A stretch of DNA of 64,000 bases, taken from Magicicada septendecula. Taxonomy: Eukaryota > Arthropoda > Insecta > Hemiptera > Cicadidae. The notes under the pieces are model-generated. The model saw only the letters and a program-made list of their open reading frames with translations, was not told the origin of the DNA and ran no database searches. The stretch spans positions 436,918,958 through 436,982,957 of the forward strand of contig CM068372.1 in NCBI GenBank assembly GCA_034769895.1, in the 5' to 3' direction. Every line of letters begins with the position of its first letter. The first letter of the stretch is position 1. A program made the position numbers and the translations under genes. Shown here in pieces: positions 10,641 through 23,700 of the stretch.

Positions 10641-12160
10641 TTGTATTATGTTTATATTTACTGTCAAGATATCGTATATACGAATGTCATACGTTACGTG
10701 CATTCATTAAAAATACATTCCAAATCCCCGTGTCTCTGGTCAGTTCAAAGAAGGAAATTAATAAATTTCAACTTTTCGCTGCTCAAGACATAAGGAATTT
10801 GTATTATGTTTATATTTTCTGTCAAGATATCGTATATACGAATGTCATACGTTACATGCATTCATTAAAAAATATATTCCAAGTCCGCCTGTCACTGGTC
10901 AGTTCAAAGAAGGAAATCAATAAATTCCAACTTTTCTCTGCTAAAGACAGAAGGAATTTGTATTAAGTTTATATTGTCTGTCAAGATATCGTATATACGG
11001 ATGTCATCCGTTACGTGCATTCTTTAAAAAATATATTCCAAATCCGCGTGTCACTGGTCAGTTCAAAGAAGGAAATTAATAAATTCCAAATTTTCGCTGC
11101 TCAAGACATGAGGAATTTGTATTATGTTTATATTTTCTGTCAAGATATCGTATAAAATTATGTCATACGTTACGTGCATTCTTTAAAAAATATATTCCAA
11201 GTCCGCGTGTCACTGGTCAGTTCGAAAAAGGAAATTAATAAATTCCAACTTTTCGCTGCTCAAGACATAAAGAATTTGTATTAGGTTTATATTTTCTGCA
11301 AAGATATCGTATATACGAATGTCATACGTTACGCGCATTCATCAAAAAATATATTCCAAGTCCGCGTGTCACTGGTCAGTTCAACGAAGGAAATTAATAA
11401 ATTCCAAATTTTCGCTGCTCAAGACATAAGGAATTTGTATTAAGTTTATATTTTCTGTCAAGATATTGTATATACGAATGCCATACGTTACGTGCAATCA
11501 ATAAAAAATATATTCCAAGTCCGCATGTTTCTGGTCAGTTCAAACAAGGAAATTAATAAATTCCAACTTTTCGCTGCTCAAGACATAATGAATTTGTATT
11601 ATGTTTATATTTACTGTCAAGATATCGTATATACGAATGTCATACGTTACGTGCATTCATTAAAAATACATTCCAAATCCCCGTGTCTCTGGTCAGTTCA
11701 AAGAAGGAAATTAATAAATTCCAACTTTTCGCTGCTCAAGACATAAGGAATTTGTATTATGTTTATATTTTCTGTCAAGATATCGTATATACGAATGTCA
11801 TACGTTACATGCATTCATTAAAAAATATATTCCAAGTCCGCCTGTCACTGGTCAGTTCAAAGAAGGAAATCAATAAATTCCAACTTTTCTCTGCTAAAGA
11901 CAGAAGGAATTTGTATTAAGTTTATATTGTCTGTCAAGATATCGTATATACGGATGTCATCCGTTACGTGCATTCTTTAAAAAATATATTCCAAATCCGC
12001 GTGTCACTGGTCAGTTCAAAGAAGGAAATTAATAAATTCCAAATTTTCGCTGCTCAAGACATGAGGAATTTGTATTATGTTTATATTTTCTGTCAAGATA
12101 TCGTATAAAATTATGTCATACGTTACGTGCATTCTTTAAAAAATATATTCCAAGTCCGCG
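10640..12160. repeat. 6-monomer tandem duplication (953 bp), one full and one partial copy
   Basis: Sequence from about 10,640 to 11,207 recurs 953 bp downstream (6 x 159 - 1; the -1 is the aaaaatacattcc deletion near 10,708 and 11,661). Shared unusual variants are gtccgcctgtcac, ggaaatcaataaattcc, tctctgctaaagacagaagg and cggatgtcatccg. After about 11,207 the first copy continues as gtgtcac...ttcgaaaaagg, while the second switches to gtttcac...ttcaaagaagg. The same pair exists in R2 around 24.3-25.8 kb. Confidence 0.8.
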
Positions 12161-14566
12161 TTTCACTGGTCAGTTCAAAGAAGGAAATTAATAAATTCCA
12201 ACATTCGCTGCTCAAGACATAAGGAATTTGTATTATGTTTATATTTTCTGTCAAGATATCGTATATACGGATGTCATACGTTACGTGCATTCATTAAAAA
12301 ATATATTCCAAATCCGCGTGTCACTGGTCAGTTCAAAGAAGGAAATTATTAAATTCCAACTTTTCGCTGCTCAAGACATAACGAATTTGTATTATGTTTA
12401 TATTTTCTGTCAAGATATCGTATATACGGATGTCATACGTTACGTGCATTCTTTAAAAAATATATTCCAAGTCCGCGTGTCACTGGTCAGTTCGAAAAAG
12501 GAAATTAATAAATTCCAAATTTTCGCTGCTCAAGACATAAGGAATTTGTATTATGTTTATATTTTCTGCAAAGATATCGTATATACGAATGTCATACGTT
12601 ACGCGCATGCATTAAAAAATATATTCCAAGTCCGCGTGTCACTGGTCAGTTCAACGAAGGAAATTAATAAATTCCAAATTTTCGCTGCTCAAGACATAAG
12701 GAATTTGTATTAAGTTTATATTTTCTGTCAAGATATCGTATATACGTATGTCATACGTTACGTGCAATCAATAAAAAATATATTCCAAGTCCGCATTTCT
12801 CTGGTCAGTTCAAAGAAGGAAATTAATAAATTCCAACTTTTCGCTGCTCAAGACATAATGAATTTGTATTATGTTTATATTTACTGTCAAGATATCGTAT
12901 ATACGAATGTCATACGTTACGTGCATTCATTAAAAAATATATTCCAAATCCCCATGTCACTGGTCAGTTCAAAGAAGGAAATTAATAAATTCCAACTTTT
13001 CGCTGCCTAAGACATAAGGAATTCGTATTATGTTTATATTTTCTGTCAAGATATCGTATATACGGATGTCATACGTTACGTGCATTCTTTAAAAAATATA
13101 TTCCAAGTCCGCGTGTCACTGGTCAGTTCAAAGAAAGAAATTAATAAATTCCAACTTTTCGCTGCTCAAGACATAAGGTATTTGTATTATGTTTATATTT
13201 TCTGTCAAGAAATCGGATATACGGATGTCATACGTTACGTGCATTCTTCAAAAATTATATTCCAAGTCCGCGTGTCACTGGTCAGTTCAAAGAAGGAAAT
13301 TAATAAATTCCAACATTTCGCTGCTCAAGACATAAGGAATTTGTATTATGTTTATATTTTCTTCAAAGATATCGTATATACGAATGTCATACGTTACGTG
13401 CATTCATTAAAAAATATATTCCAAGTCCGCGTGTCACTGGTCAGTTCAACGAAGGAAATTAATAAATTCCAACTTTTCGCTGCTCAAGACATAAGGAATT
13501 TGTATTATGTTTATATTTTCTGTCAAGATATCGTATATACGGATGTCATACGGTACGTGCATTCTTCAAAAAATATATTCCAAGTCCGCGTGTCACTGGT
13601 CAGTTCAAAGAAGGAAATTAATAAATTCCAACTTTTCGCTGCTCAAGACATAAGGAATTTGTATTATGTTTATATTTTCTGTCAAGATATCGTATATACG
13701 GATGTCATACGTTACGTGCAATCTTTAAAAAATATATTCCAAGTCCGCGTGTCACTGGTCAGTTCAAAGAAGGAAATTAATAAATTCCAACTTTTCGCTG
13801 CTCAAGACATAAGGAATTTGTATTAAGTTTATATTTTCTGTCTAGATATCGTATATATAGGGATGTCATACGTTACGTGCATTCTTTAAAAAATATATTC
13901 CAAGTCCGCGTGTCACTGGTCAGTTCAAAGAAGGAAATTAATAAATTCCAACTTTTCGCTGCTCAAGACATGAGGAATTTGTATTATGTTTATATTTTCT
14001 GTCAAGATATCGTATCTAAGGATGTCATACGTTACGTGCATTCTTTAAAAAATATATTCCAAGTCCGCGTGTCACTGGTCAGTTCAAAGAAGGAAATTAA
14101 TAAATTCCAAATTTTCGCTGCTCAAGACATAAGGAATTCGTATTATGTTTATATTTTCTGTCAAGATATCGTATATACGAATGTCATACGTTACGTGCAT
14201 TCATTAAAAAATATATTCCAAGTCCGCGTGTCACTGGTCAGTTCAAAGAAGGAAATTAATAAATTCCAACTTTTCTCTGCTAAAGACAGAAGGAATTTGT
14301 ATTAAGTTTATATTGTCTGTCAAGATATCGTATATACGGATGTCATACGTTACGTGCATTCTTTAAAAAATATATTCTAAATCCGCGTGTCACTGGTCAG
14401 TTCAAAGAAGGAAATTAATAAATTCCAAATTTTCGCTGCTCAAGACATGAGGAATTTGTATTATGTTTATATTTTCTGTCAAGATATCGTATAAAATTAT
14501 GTCATACGTTACGTGCATTCTTTAAAATATATATATTCCAAGTCCCCGTTTCACTGGTCAGTTCAA
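12006..14566. repeat. Internal 2.56-kb duplication in R1, copy 2
   Basis: This is the downstream partner of 7,235-9,795. Differences noticed over about 2.56 kb are gcctaag near 13,006 (gcccaag in copy 1, the family A/B norm), ttctaaatcc near 14,377 (ttccaaatcc in copy 1), and the aattccaac/aattcaaac site. The gcctaag change also puts a stop into the otherwise open repeat frame, so it is a private mutation later than the duplication. Confidence 0.8.
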
Positions 14567-16140
14567 AGTAGGAAAATAATCAATTCCAACTTTTCGCTGC
14601 TCAAGACATAAGGAATTTGTATTATGTTTATATTTTCTGTCAAGATATCGTATATACGGATGTCATACGTTACGTGCATTCATTAAAAAATATATTCCAA
14701 ATCCGCGTGTCACTGGTCAGTTCAACGAAGGAAATTAATAAATTCCAAATTTTCGCTGCTCAAGACATAAGGAATTTGTATTAAGTTTATATTTTCTGTC
14801 AAGATATTGTATATACGAATGCCATACGTTACGTGCAATCAATAAAAAATATATTCCAAGTCCGCATGTTTCTGGTCAGTTCAAACAAGGAAATTAATAA
14901 ATTCCAACTTTTCGCTGCTCAAGACATAATGAATTTGTATTATGTTTATATTTACTGTCAAGATATCGTATATACGAATGTCATACGTTACGTGCATTCA
15001 TTAAAAAATACATTCCAAATCCCCGTGTCACTGGTCAGTTCAAAGAAGGAAATTAATAAATTCCAACTTTTCGATGCCCAAGACATAAGGAATTCGTATT
15101 ATGTTTATATTTTCTGTCAAGATATCGTATATACGGATGTCATACGTTACATGCATTCTTTAAAAAATATATTCCAAGTCCGCGTGTCACTGGTCAGTTC
15201 AAAGAAGGAAATTAATAAATTCCAACTTTTCGCTGCTCAAGACATAAGGAATTTGTATTATGTTTATATTTTCTGTCAAGATATCGTATATACGAATGTC
15301 ATACGTTACGTGCATTCATTAAAAAATATATTCCAAGTCCGCGTGTCACTGGTCAGTTCAAAGAAGGAAATTAATAAATTCCAAATTTTCGCTGCTCAAG
15401 ACATAAGGAATTTGTATTATGTTTATATTTTCTTCAAAGATATCGTATATACGAATGTCATACGTTACGTGCATTCATTAAAAAATATATTCCAAGTCCG
15501 CGTGTCACTGGTCAGTTCAACGAAGGAAATTAATAAATTCCAACTTTTCGCTGCTCAAGACATAAGGAATTTGTATTATGTTTATATTTTCTGTCAAGAT
15601 ATCGTATATACGGATGTCATACGGTACGTGCATTCTTCAAAAAATATATTCCAAGTCCGCGTGTCACTGTTCAGTTCAAAGAAGGAAATTAATAAATTCC
15701 AAATTTTCGCTGCTCAAGACATGAGGAATTTGTATTATGTTTATATTTTCTGTCAAGATATCGTATAAAATTATGTCATACGTTACGTGCATTCTTTAAA
15801 AAATATATATTCCAAGTCCCCGTTTCACTGGTCAGTTCAAAGAAGGAAATTAATAAATTCCAACTTTTCGCTGCTCAAGACATAAGGAATTTGTATTATG
15901 TTTATATTTTCTGTCAAGATATCGTATATACGGATGTCATACGTTACGTGCATTCATTAAAAAATATATTCCAAATCCGCGTGTCACTGGTCAGTTCAAA
16001 GAAGGAAATTAATAAATTCCAACTTTTCGCTGCTCAAGACATAAGGAATTTGTATTATGTTTATATTTTCTGTCAAGATATCGTATATACGGATGTCATA
16101 AGTTACGTGCATTCTTTAAAAAATATATTCCAAGTCCGCG
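14550..16140. repeat. 10-monomer tandem duplication (1592 bp), copy 1
   Basis: This copy matches 1592 bp downstream (14,833 to 16,425; 15,891 to 17,483). Both copies begin just after the rare variant ttcaaagtaggaaaataatc (near 14,564 and 16,156). Upstream of that the two differ: tttaaaatatatatattcc with gtccccgtttcac against ttaaaaaatatattcc with gtccgcgtttcac. A private change is ttcgatgccc near 15,072 (ttcgctgccc elsewhere). Confidence 0.85.
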
Positions 16141-17732
16141 TTTCACTGGTCAGTTCAAAGTAGGAAAATAATCAATTCCAACTTTTCGCTGCTCAAGACA
16201 TAAGGAATTTGTATTATGTTTATATTTTCTGTCAAGATATCGTATATACGGATGTCATACGTTACGTGCATTCATTAAAAAATATATTCCAAATCCGCGT
16301 GTCACTGGTCAGTTCAACGAAGGAAATTAATAAATTCCAAATTTTCGCTGCTCAAGACATAAGGAATTTGTATTAAGTTTATATTTTCTGTCAAGATATT
16401 GTATATACGAATGCCATACGTTACGTGCAATCAATAAAAAATATATTCCAAGTCCGCATGTTTCTGGTCAGTTCAAACAAGGAAATTAATAAATTCCAAC
16501 TTTTCGCTGCTCAAGACATAATGAATTTGTATTATGTTTATATTTACTGTCAAGATATCGTATATACGAATGTCATACGTTACGTGCATTCATTAAAAAA
16601 TACATTCCAAATCCCCGTGTCACTGGTCAGTTCAAAGAAGGAAATTAATAAATTCCAACTTTTCGCTGCCCAAGACATAAGGAATTCGTATTATGTTTAT
16701 ATTTTCTGTCAAGATATCGTATATACGGATGTCATACGTTACATGCATTCTTTAAAAAATATATTCCAAGTCCGCGTGTCACTGGTCAGTTCAAAGAAGG
16801 AAATTAATAAATTCCAACTTTTCGCTGCTCAAGACATAAGGAATTTGTATTATGTTTATATTTTCTGTCAAGATATCGTATATACGAATGTCATACGTTA
16901 CGTGCATTCATTAAAAAATATATTCCAAGTCCGCGTGTCACTGGTCAGTTCAAAGAAGGAAATTAATAAATTCCAAATTTTCGCTGCTCAAGACATAAGG
17001 AATTTGTATTATGTTTATATTTTCTTCAAAGATATCGTATATACGAATGTCATACGTTACGTGCATTCATTAAAAAATATATTCCAAGTCCGCGTGTCAC
17101 TGGTCAGTTCAACGAAGGAAATTAATAAATTCCAACTTTTCGCTGCTCAAGACATAAGGAATTTGTATTATGTTTATATTTTCTGTCAAGATATCGTATA
17201 TACGGATGTCATACGGTACGTGCATTCTTCAAAAAATATATTCCAAGTCCGCGTGTCACTGTTCAGTTCAAAGAAGGAAATTAATAAATTCCAAATTTTC
17301 GCTGCTCAAGACATGAGGAATTTGTATTATGTTTATATTTTCTGTCAAGATATCGTATAAAATTATGTCATACGTTACGTGCATTCTTTAAAAAATATAT
17401 ATTCCAAGTCCCCGTTTCACTGGTCAGTTCAAAGAAGGAAATTAATAAATTCCAACTTTTCGCTGCTCAAGACATAAGGAATTTGTATTATGTTTATATT
17501 TTCTGTCAAGATATCGTATATACGGATGTCATACGTTACGTGCATTCATTAAAAAATATATTCCAAATCCGCGTGTCACTGGTCAGTTCAAAGAAGGAAA
17601 TTAATAAATTCCAACTTTTCGCTGCTCAAGACATAAGGAATTTGTATTATGTTTATATTTTCTGTCAAGATATCGTATATACGGATGTCATAAGTTACGT
17701 GCATTCTTTAAAAAATATATTCCAAGTCCGCG
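16141..17732. repeat. 10-monomer tandem duplication (1592 bp), copy 2
   Basis: This is the second copy of the 14,550-16,140 unit and lies head-to-tail with it. The junction falls within gtttcactggtcagttcaaag, which is common to nearly all monomers, as expected for unequal exchange between misaligned monomers. R2 contains only one copy of this unit (starting about 28,250), so the tandem duplication arose in one lineage after R1 and R2 separated, or one copy was lost from R2. Confidence 0.8.
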
Positions 17733-20700
17733 TGTCACTGGTCAGTTCGAAAAAGGAAATTAATAAATTCCAACTTTTCGCTGCTCAAGACATAAGGAAT
17801 TTGTATTAGGTTTATATTTTCTGCAAAGATATCATATATACGAATGTCATACGTTACGCGCATTCATTAAAAAATATATTCCAAGTCCGCGTGTCACTGG
17901 TCAGTTCAACGAAGGAAATTAATAAATTCCAAATTTTCGCTGCTCAAGACATAAGGAATTTGTATTAAGTTTATATTTTCTGTCAAGATATTGTATATAC
18001 GAATGCCATACGTTACGTGCAATCAATAAAAAATATATTCCAAGTCCGCATGTTTCTGGTCAGTTCAAACAAGGAAATTAATAAATTCCAACTTTTCGCT
18101 GCTCAAGACATAATGAATTTGTATTATGTTTATATTTACTGTCAAGATATCGTATATACGAATGTCATACGTTACGTGCATTCATTAAAAATACATTCCA
18201 AATCCCCGTGTCACTGGTCAGTTCAAAGAAGGAAATTAATAAATTCCAACTTTTCGCTGCCCAAAACATAAGGAATTCGTATTATGTTTATATTTTCTGT
18301 CAAGATATCGTATATACGGATGTCATACGTTACGTGCATTCATTAAAAAATATATTCCAAATCCGCGTGTCACTGGTCTGTTCAAAGAAGGAAATTAATA
18401 AATTCCAACTTTTCGCTGCTCAAGACATAACGAATTTGTATTATGTTTATATTTTCTGTCAAGATATCGTATATACGGATGTCATACGTTACGTGCATTC
18501 TTTAAAAAATATATTCCAAGTCCGCGTGTCACTGGTCAGTTCGAAAAAGGAAATTAATAAATTCCAAATTTTCGCTGCTCAAGACATAAGGAATTTGTAT
18601 TATGTTTATATTTTCTGCAAAGATATCGTATATACGAATGTCATACGTTACGCGCATGCATTAAAAAATATATTCCAAGTCCGCGTGTCACTGGTCAGTT
18701 CAACGAAGGAAATTAATAAATTCCAAATTTTCGCTGCTCAAGACATAAGGAATTTGTATTAAGTTTATATTTTCTGTCAAGATATCGTATATACGTATGT
18801 CATACGTTACGTGCAATCAATAAAAAATATATTCCAAGTCCGCATTTCTCTGGTCAGTTCAAAGAAGGAAATTAATAAATTCCAACTTTTCGCTGCTCAA
18901 GACATAATGAATTTGTATTATGTTTATATTTACTGTCAAGATATCGTATATACGAATGTCATACGTTACGTGCATTCATTAAAAAATATATTCCAAATCC
19001 CCATGTCACTGGTCAGTTCAAAGAAGGAAATTTATAAATTCCAACTTTTCGCTGCCCAAGACATAAGGAATTCGTATTATGTTTATATTTTCTGTCAAGA
19101 TATCGTATATACGGATGTCATACGTTACGTGCATTCTTTAAAAATATATTCCAAGTCCGCGTGTCACTGGTCAGTTCAAAGAAAGAAATTAATAAATTCC
19201 AACTTTTCGCTGCTCAAGACATAAGGTATTTGTATTATGTTTATATTTTCTGTCAAGAAATCGGATACACGGATGTCATACGTTACGTGCATTCTTCAAA
19301 AATTATATTCCAAGTCCGCGTGTCACTGGTCAGTTCAAAGAAGGAAATTAATAAATTCCAACATTTCGCTGCTCAAGACATAAGGAATTTGTATTATGTT
19401 TATATTTTCTTCAAAGATATCGTATATACGAATGTCATACGTTACGTGCATTCATTAAAAAATATATTCCAAGTCCGCGTGTCACTGGTCAGTTCAACGA
19501 AGGAAATTAATAAATTCCAACTTTTCGCTGCTCAAGACATAAGGAATTTGTATTATGTTTATATTTTCTGTCAAGATATCGTATATACGGATGTCATACG
19601 GTACGTGCATTCTTCAAAAAATATATTCCAAGTCCGCGTGTCACTGGTCAGTTCAAAGAAGGAAATTAATAAATTCCAAATTTTCGCTGCTCAAGACATA
19701 AGGAATTTGTATTATGTTTATATTTTCTGTCAAGATATCGTATATACTAATGTCATACGTTACGTGCATTCATTAAAAAATATATTCCAAGTCCGCGTGT
19801 CACTGGTCAGTTCAAAGAAGGAAATTAATAAATTCCAACTTTTCTCTGCTAAAGACAGAAGGAATTTGTATTAAGTTTATATTGTCTGTCAAGATATCGT
19901 ATATACGGATGTCATACGTTACGTGCATTCTTTAAAAAATATATTCCAAATCCGCGTGTCACTGGTCAGTTCAAAGAAGGAAATTAATAAATTCCAAATT
20001 TTCGCTGCTCAAGACATGAGGAATTTGTATTATGTTTATATTTTCTGTCAAGATATCGTATAAAATTATGTCATACGTTACGTGCATTCTTTAAAAAATA
20101 TATATTCCAAGTCCCCGTTTCACTGGTCAGTTCAAAGAAGGAAATTAATAAATTCCAACTTTTCGCTGCTCAAGACATAAGGAATTTGTATTATGTTTAT
20201 ATTTTCTGTCAAGATATCGTATATACGGATGTCATACGTTACGTGCATTCATTAAAAAATATATTCCAAATCCGCGTGTCACTGGTCAGTTCAAAGAAGG
20301 AAATTAATAAATTCCAACTTTTCGCTGCTCAAGACATAAGGAATTTGTATTATGTTTATATTTTCTGTCAAGATATCGTATATACGGATGTCATAAGTTA
20401 CGTGCATTCTTTAAAAAATATATTCCAAGTCCGCGTGTCACTGGTCAGTTCGAAAAAGGAAATTAATAAATTCCAACTTTTCGCTGCTCAAGACATAAGG
20501 AATTTGTATTAGGTTTATATTTTCTGCAAAGATATCGTATATACGAATGTCATACGTTACGCGCATTCATCAAAAAATATATTCCAAGTCCGCGTGTCAC
20601 TGGTCAGTTCAACGAAGGAAATTAATAAATTCCAAATTTTCGCTGCTCAAGACATAAGGAATTTGTATTAAGTTTATATTTTCTGTCAAGATATTGTATA

Positions 20701-23700
20701 TACGAATGCCATACGTTACGTGCAATCAATAAAAAATATATTCCAAGTCCGCATGTTTCTGGTCAGTTCAAACAAGGAAATTAATAAATTCCAACTTTTC
20801 GCTGCTCAAGACATAATGAATTTGTATTATGTTTATATTTACTGTCAAGATATCGTATATACGAATGTCATACGTTACATGCATTCATTAAAAATACATT
20901 CCAAATCCCCGTGTCTCTGGTCAGTTCAAAGAAGGAAATTAATAAATTCCAACTTTTCGCTGCTCAAGCCATAAGGAATTTGTATTATGTTTATATTTTC
21001 TGTCAAGATATCGTATATACGAATGTCATACGTTACATGCATTCATTAAAAAATATATTCCAAGTCCGCCTGTCACTGGTCAGTTCAAAGAAGGAAATCA
21101 ATAAATTCCAACTTTTCTCTGCTAAAGACAGAAGGAATTTGTATTAAGTTTATATTGTCTGTCAAGATATCGTATATACGGATGTCATCCGTTACGTGCA
21201 TTCTTTAAAAAATATATTCCAAATCCGCGTGTCACTGGTCAGTTCAAAGAAGGAAATTAATAAATTCCAAATTTTCGCTGCTCAAGACATGAGGAATTTG
21301 TATTATGTTTATATTTTCTGTCAAGATATCGTATAAAATTATGTCATACGTTACGTGCATTCTTTAAAAAATATATTCCAAGTCCGCGTTTCACTGGTCA
21401 GTTCAAAGAAGGAAATTAATAAATTCCAACATTCGCTGCTCAAGACATAAGGAATTTGTATTATGTTTATATTTTCTGTCAAGATATCGTATATACGGAT
21501 GTCATACGTTACGTGCATTCATTAAAAAATATATTCCAAATCCGCGTGTCACTGGTCAGTTCAAAGAAGGAAATTATTAAATTCCAACTTTTCGCTGCTC
21601 AAGACATAACGAATTTGTATTATGTTTATATTTTCTGTCAAGATATCGTATATACGGATGTCATACGTTACGTGCATTCTTTAAAAAATATATTCCAAGT
21701 CCGCGTGTCACTGGTCAGTTCGAAAAAGGAAATTAATAAATTCCAAATTTTCGCTGCTCAAGACATAAGGAATTTGTATTATGTTTATATTTTCTGCAAA
21801 GATATCGTATATACGAATGTCATACGTTACGCGCATGCATTAAAAAATATATTCCAAGTCCGCGTGTCACTGGTCAGTTCAACGAAGGAAATTAATAAAT
21901 TCCAAATTTTCGCTGCTCAAGACATAAGGAATTTGTATTAAGTTTATATTTTCTGTCAAGATATCGTATATACGTATGTCATACGTTACGTGCAATCAAT
22001 AAAAAATATATTCCAAGTCCGCATTTCTCTGGTCAGTTCAAAGAAGGAAATTAATAAATTCCAACTTTTCGCTGCTCAAGACATAATGAATTTGTATTAT
22101 GTTTATATTTACTGTCAAGATATCGTATATACGAATGTCATACGTTACGTGCATTCATTAAAAAATATATTCCAAATCCCCATGTCACTGGTCAGTTCAA
22201 AGAAGGAAATTAATAAATTCCAACTTTTCGCTGCCCAAGACATAAGGAATTCGTATTATGTTTATATTTTCTGTCAAGATATCGTATATACGGATGTCAT
22301 ACGTTACGTGCATTCTTTAAAAAATATATTCCAAGTCCGCGTGTCACTGGTCAGTTCAAAGAAAGAAATTAATAAATTCCAACTTTTCGCTGCTCAAGAC
22401 ATAAGGTATTTGTATTATGTTTATATTTTCTGTCAAGAAATCGGATATACGGATGTCATACGTTACGTGCATTCTTCAAAAATTATATTCCAAGTCCGCG
22501 TGTCACTGGTCAGTTCAAAGAAGGAAATTAATAAATTCCAACTTTTCGCTGCTCAAGACATAAGGAATTTGTATTAAGTTTATATTTTCTGTCTAGATAT
22601 CGTATATATAGGGATGTCATACGTTACGTGCATTCTTTAAAAAATATATTCCAAGTCCGCGTGTCACTGGTCAGTTCAAAGAAGGAAATTAATAAATTCC
22701 AACTTTTCGCTGCTCAAGACATAAGGAATTTGTATTATGTTTATATTTTCTGTCAAGATATCGTATCTAAGGATGTCATACGTTACGTGCATTCTTTAAA
22801 AAATATATTCCAAGTCCGCGTGTCACTGGTCAGTTCAAAGAAGGAAATTAATAAATTCCAAATTTTCGCTGCTCAAGACATAAGGAATTCGTATTATGTT
22901 TATATTTTCTGTCAAGATATCGTATATACGAATGTCATACGTTACGTGCATTCATTAAAAAATATATTCCAAGTCCGCGTGTCACTGGTCAGTTCAAAGA
23001 AGGAAATTAATAAATTCCAACTTTTCTCTGCTAAAGACAGAAGGAATTTGTATTAAGTTTATATTGTCTGTCAAGATATCGTATATACGGATGTCATACG
23101 TTACGTGCATTCTTTAAAAAATATATTCCAAATCCGCGTGTCACTGGTCAGTTCAAAGAAGGAAATTAATAAATTCCAAATTTTCGCTGCTCAAGACATG
23201 AGGAATTTGTATTATGTTTATATTTTCTGTCAAGATATCGTATAAAATTATGTCATACGTTACGTGCATTCTTTAAAATATATATATTCCAAGTCCCCGT
23301 TTCACTGGTCAGTTCAAAGAAGGAAAATAATCAATTCCAACTTTTCGCTGCTCAAGACATAAGGAATTTGTATTATGTTTATATTTTCTGTCAAGATATC
23401 GTATATACGGATGTCATACGTTACGTGCATTCATTAAAAAATATATTCCAAATCCGCGTGTCACTGGTCAGTTCAACGAAGGAAATTAATAAATTCCAAA
23501 TTTTCGCTGCTCAAGACATAAGGAATTTGTATTAAGTTTATATTTTCTGTCAAGATATTGTATATACGAATGCCATACGTTACGTGCAATCAATAAAAAA
23601 TATATTCCAAGTCCGCATGTTTCTGGTCAGTTCAAACAAGGAAATTAATAAATTCGAACTTTTCGCTGCTCAAGACATAATGAATTTGTATTATGTTTAT

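Larger units (their letters stand above)
3170..15720. repeat. Large block R1 (first copy of the ~14-kb super-repeat)
   Basis: R1 matches R2 at an offset of 13,840 bp from about 3,170 to 7,226, then 13,999 bp to about 8,539, then 13,522 bp to about 9,790, then 13,681 bp to about 15,720. Every change of offset is a whole number of monomers (+1, -3, +1), so R1 and R2 differ by in-register gain or loss of monomers. Compared with R2, R1 has three extra monomers (about 8,539-9,015) and lacks one near 7.2 kb and one near 9.8 kb. The 953-, 1592- and 4771-bp repeats listed separately lie within it or overlap its ends. Confidence 0.8.
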
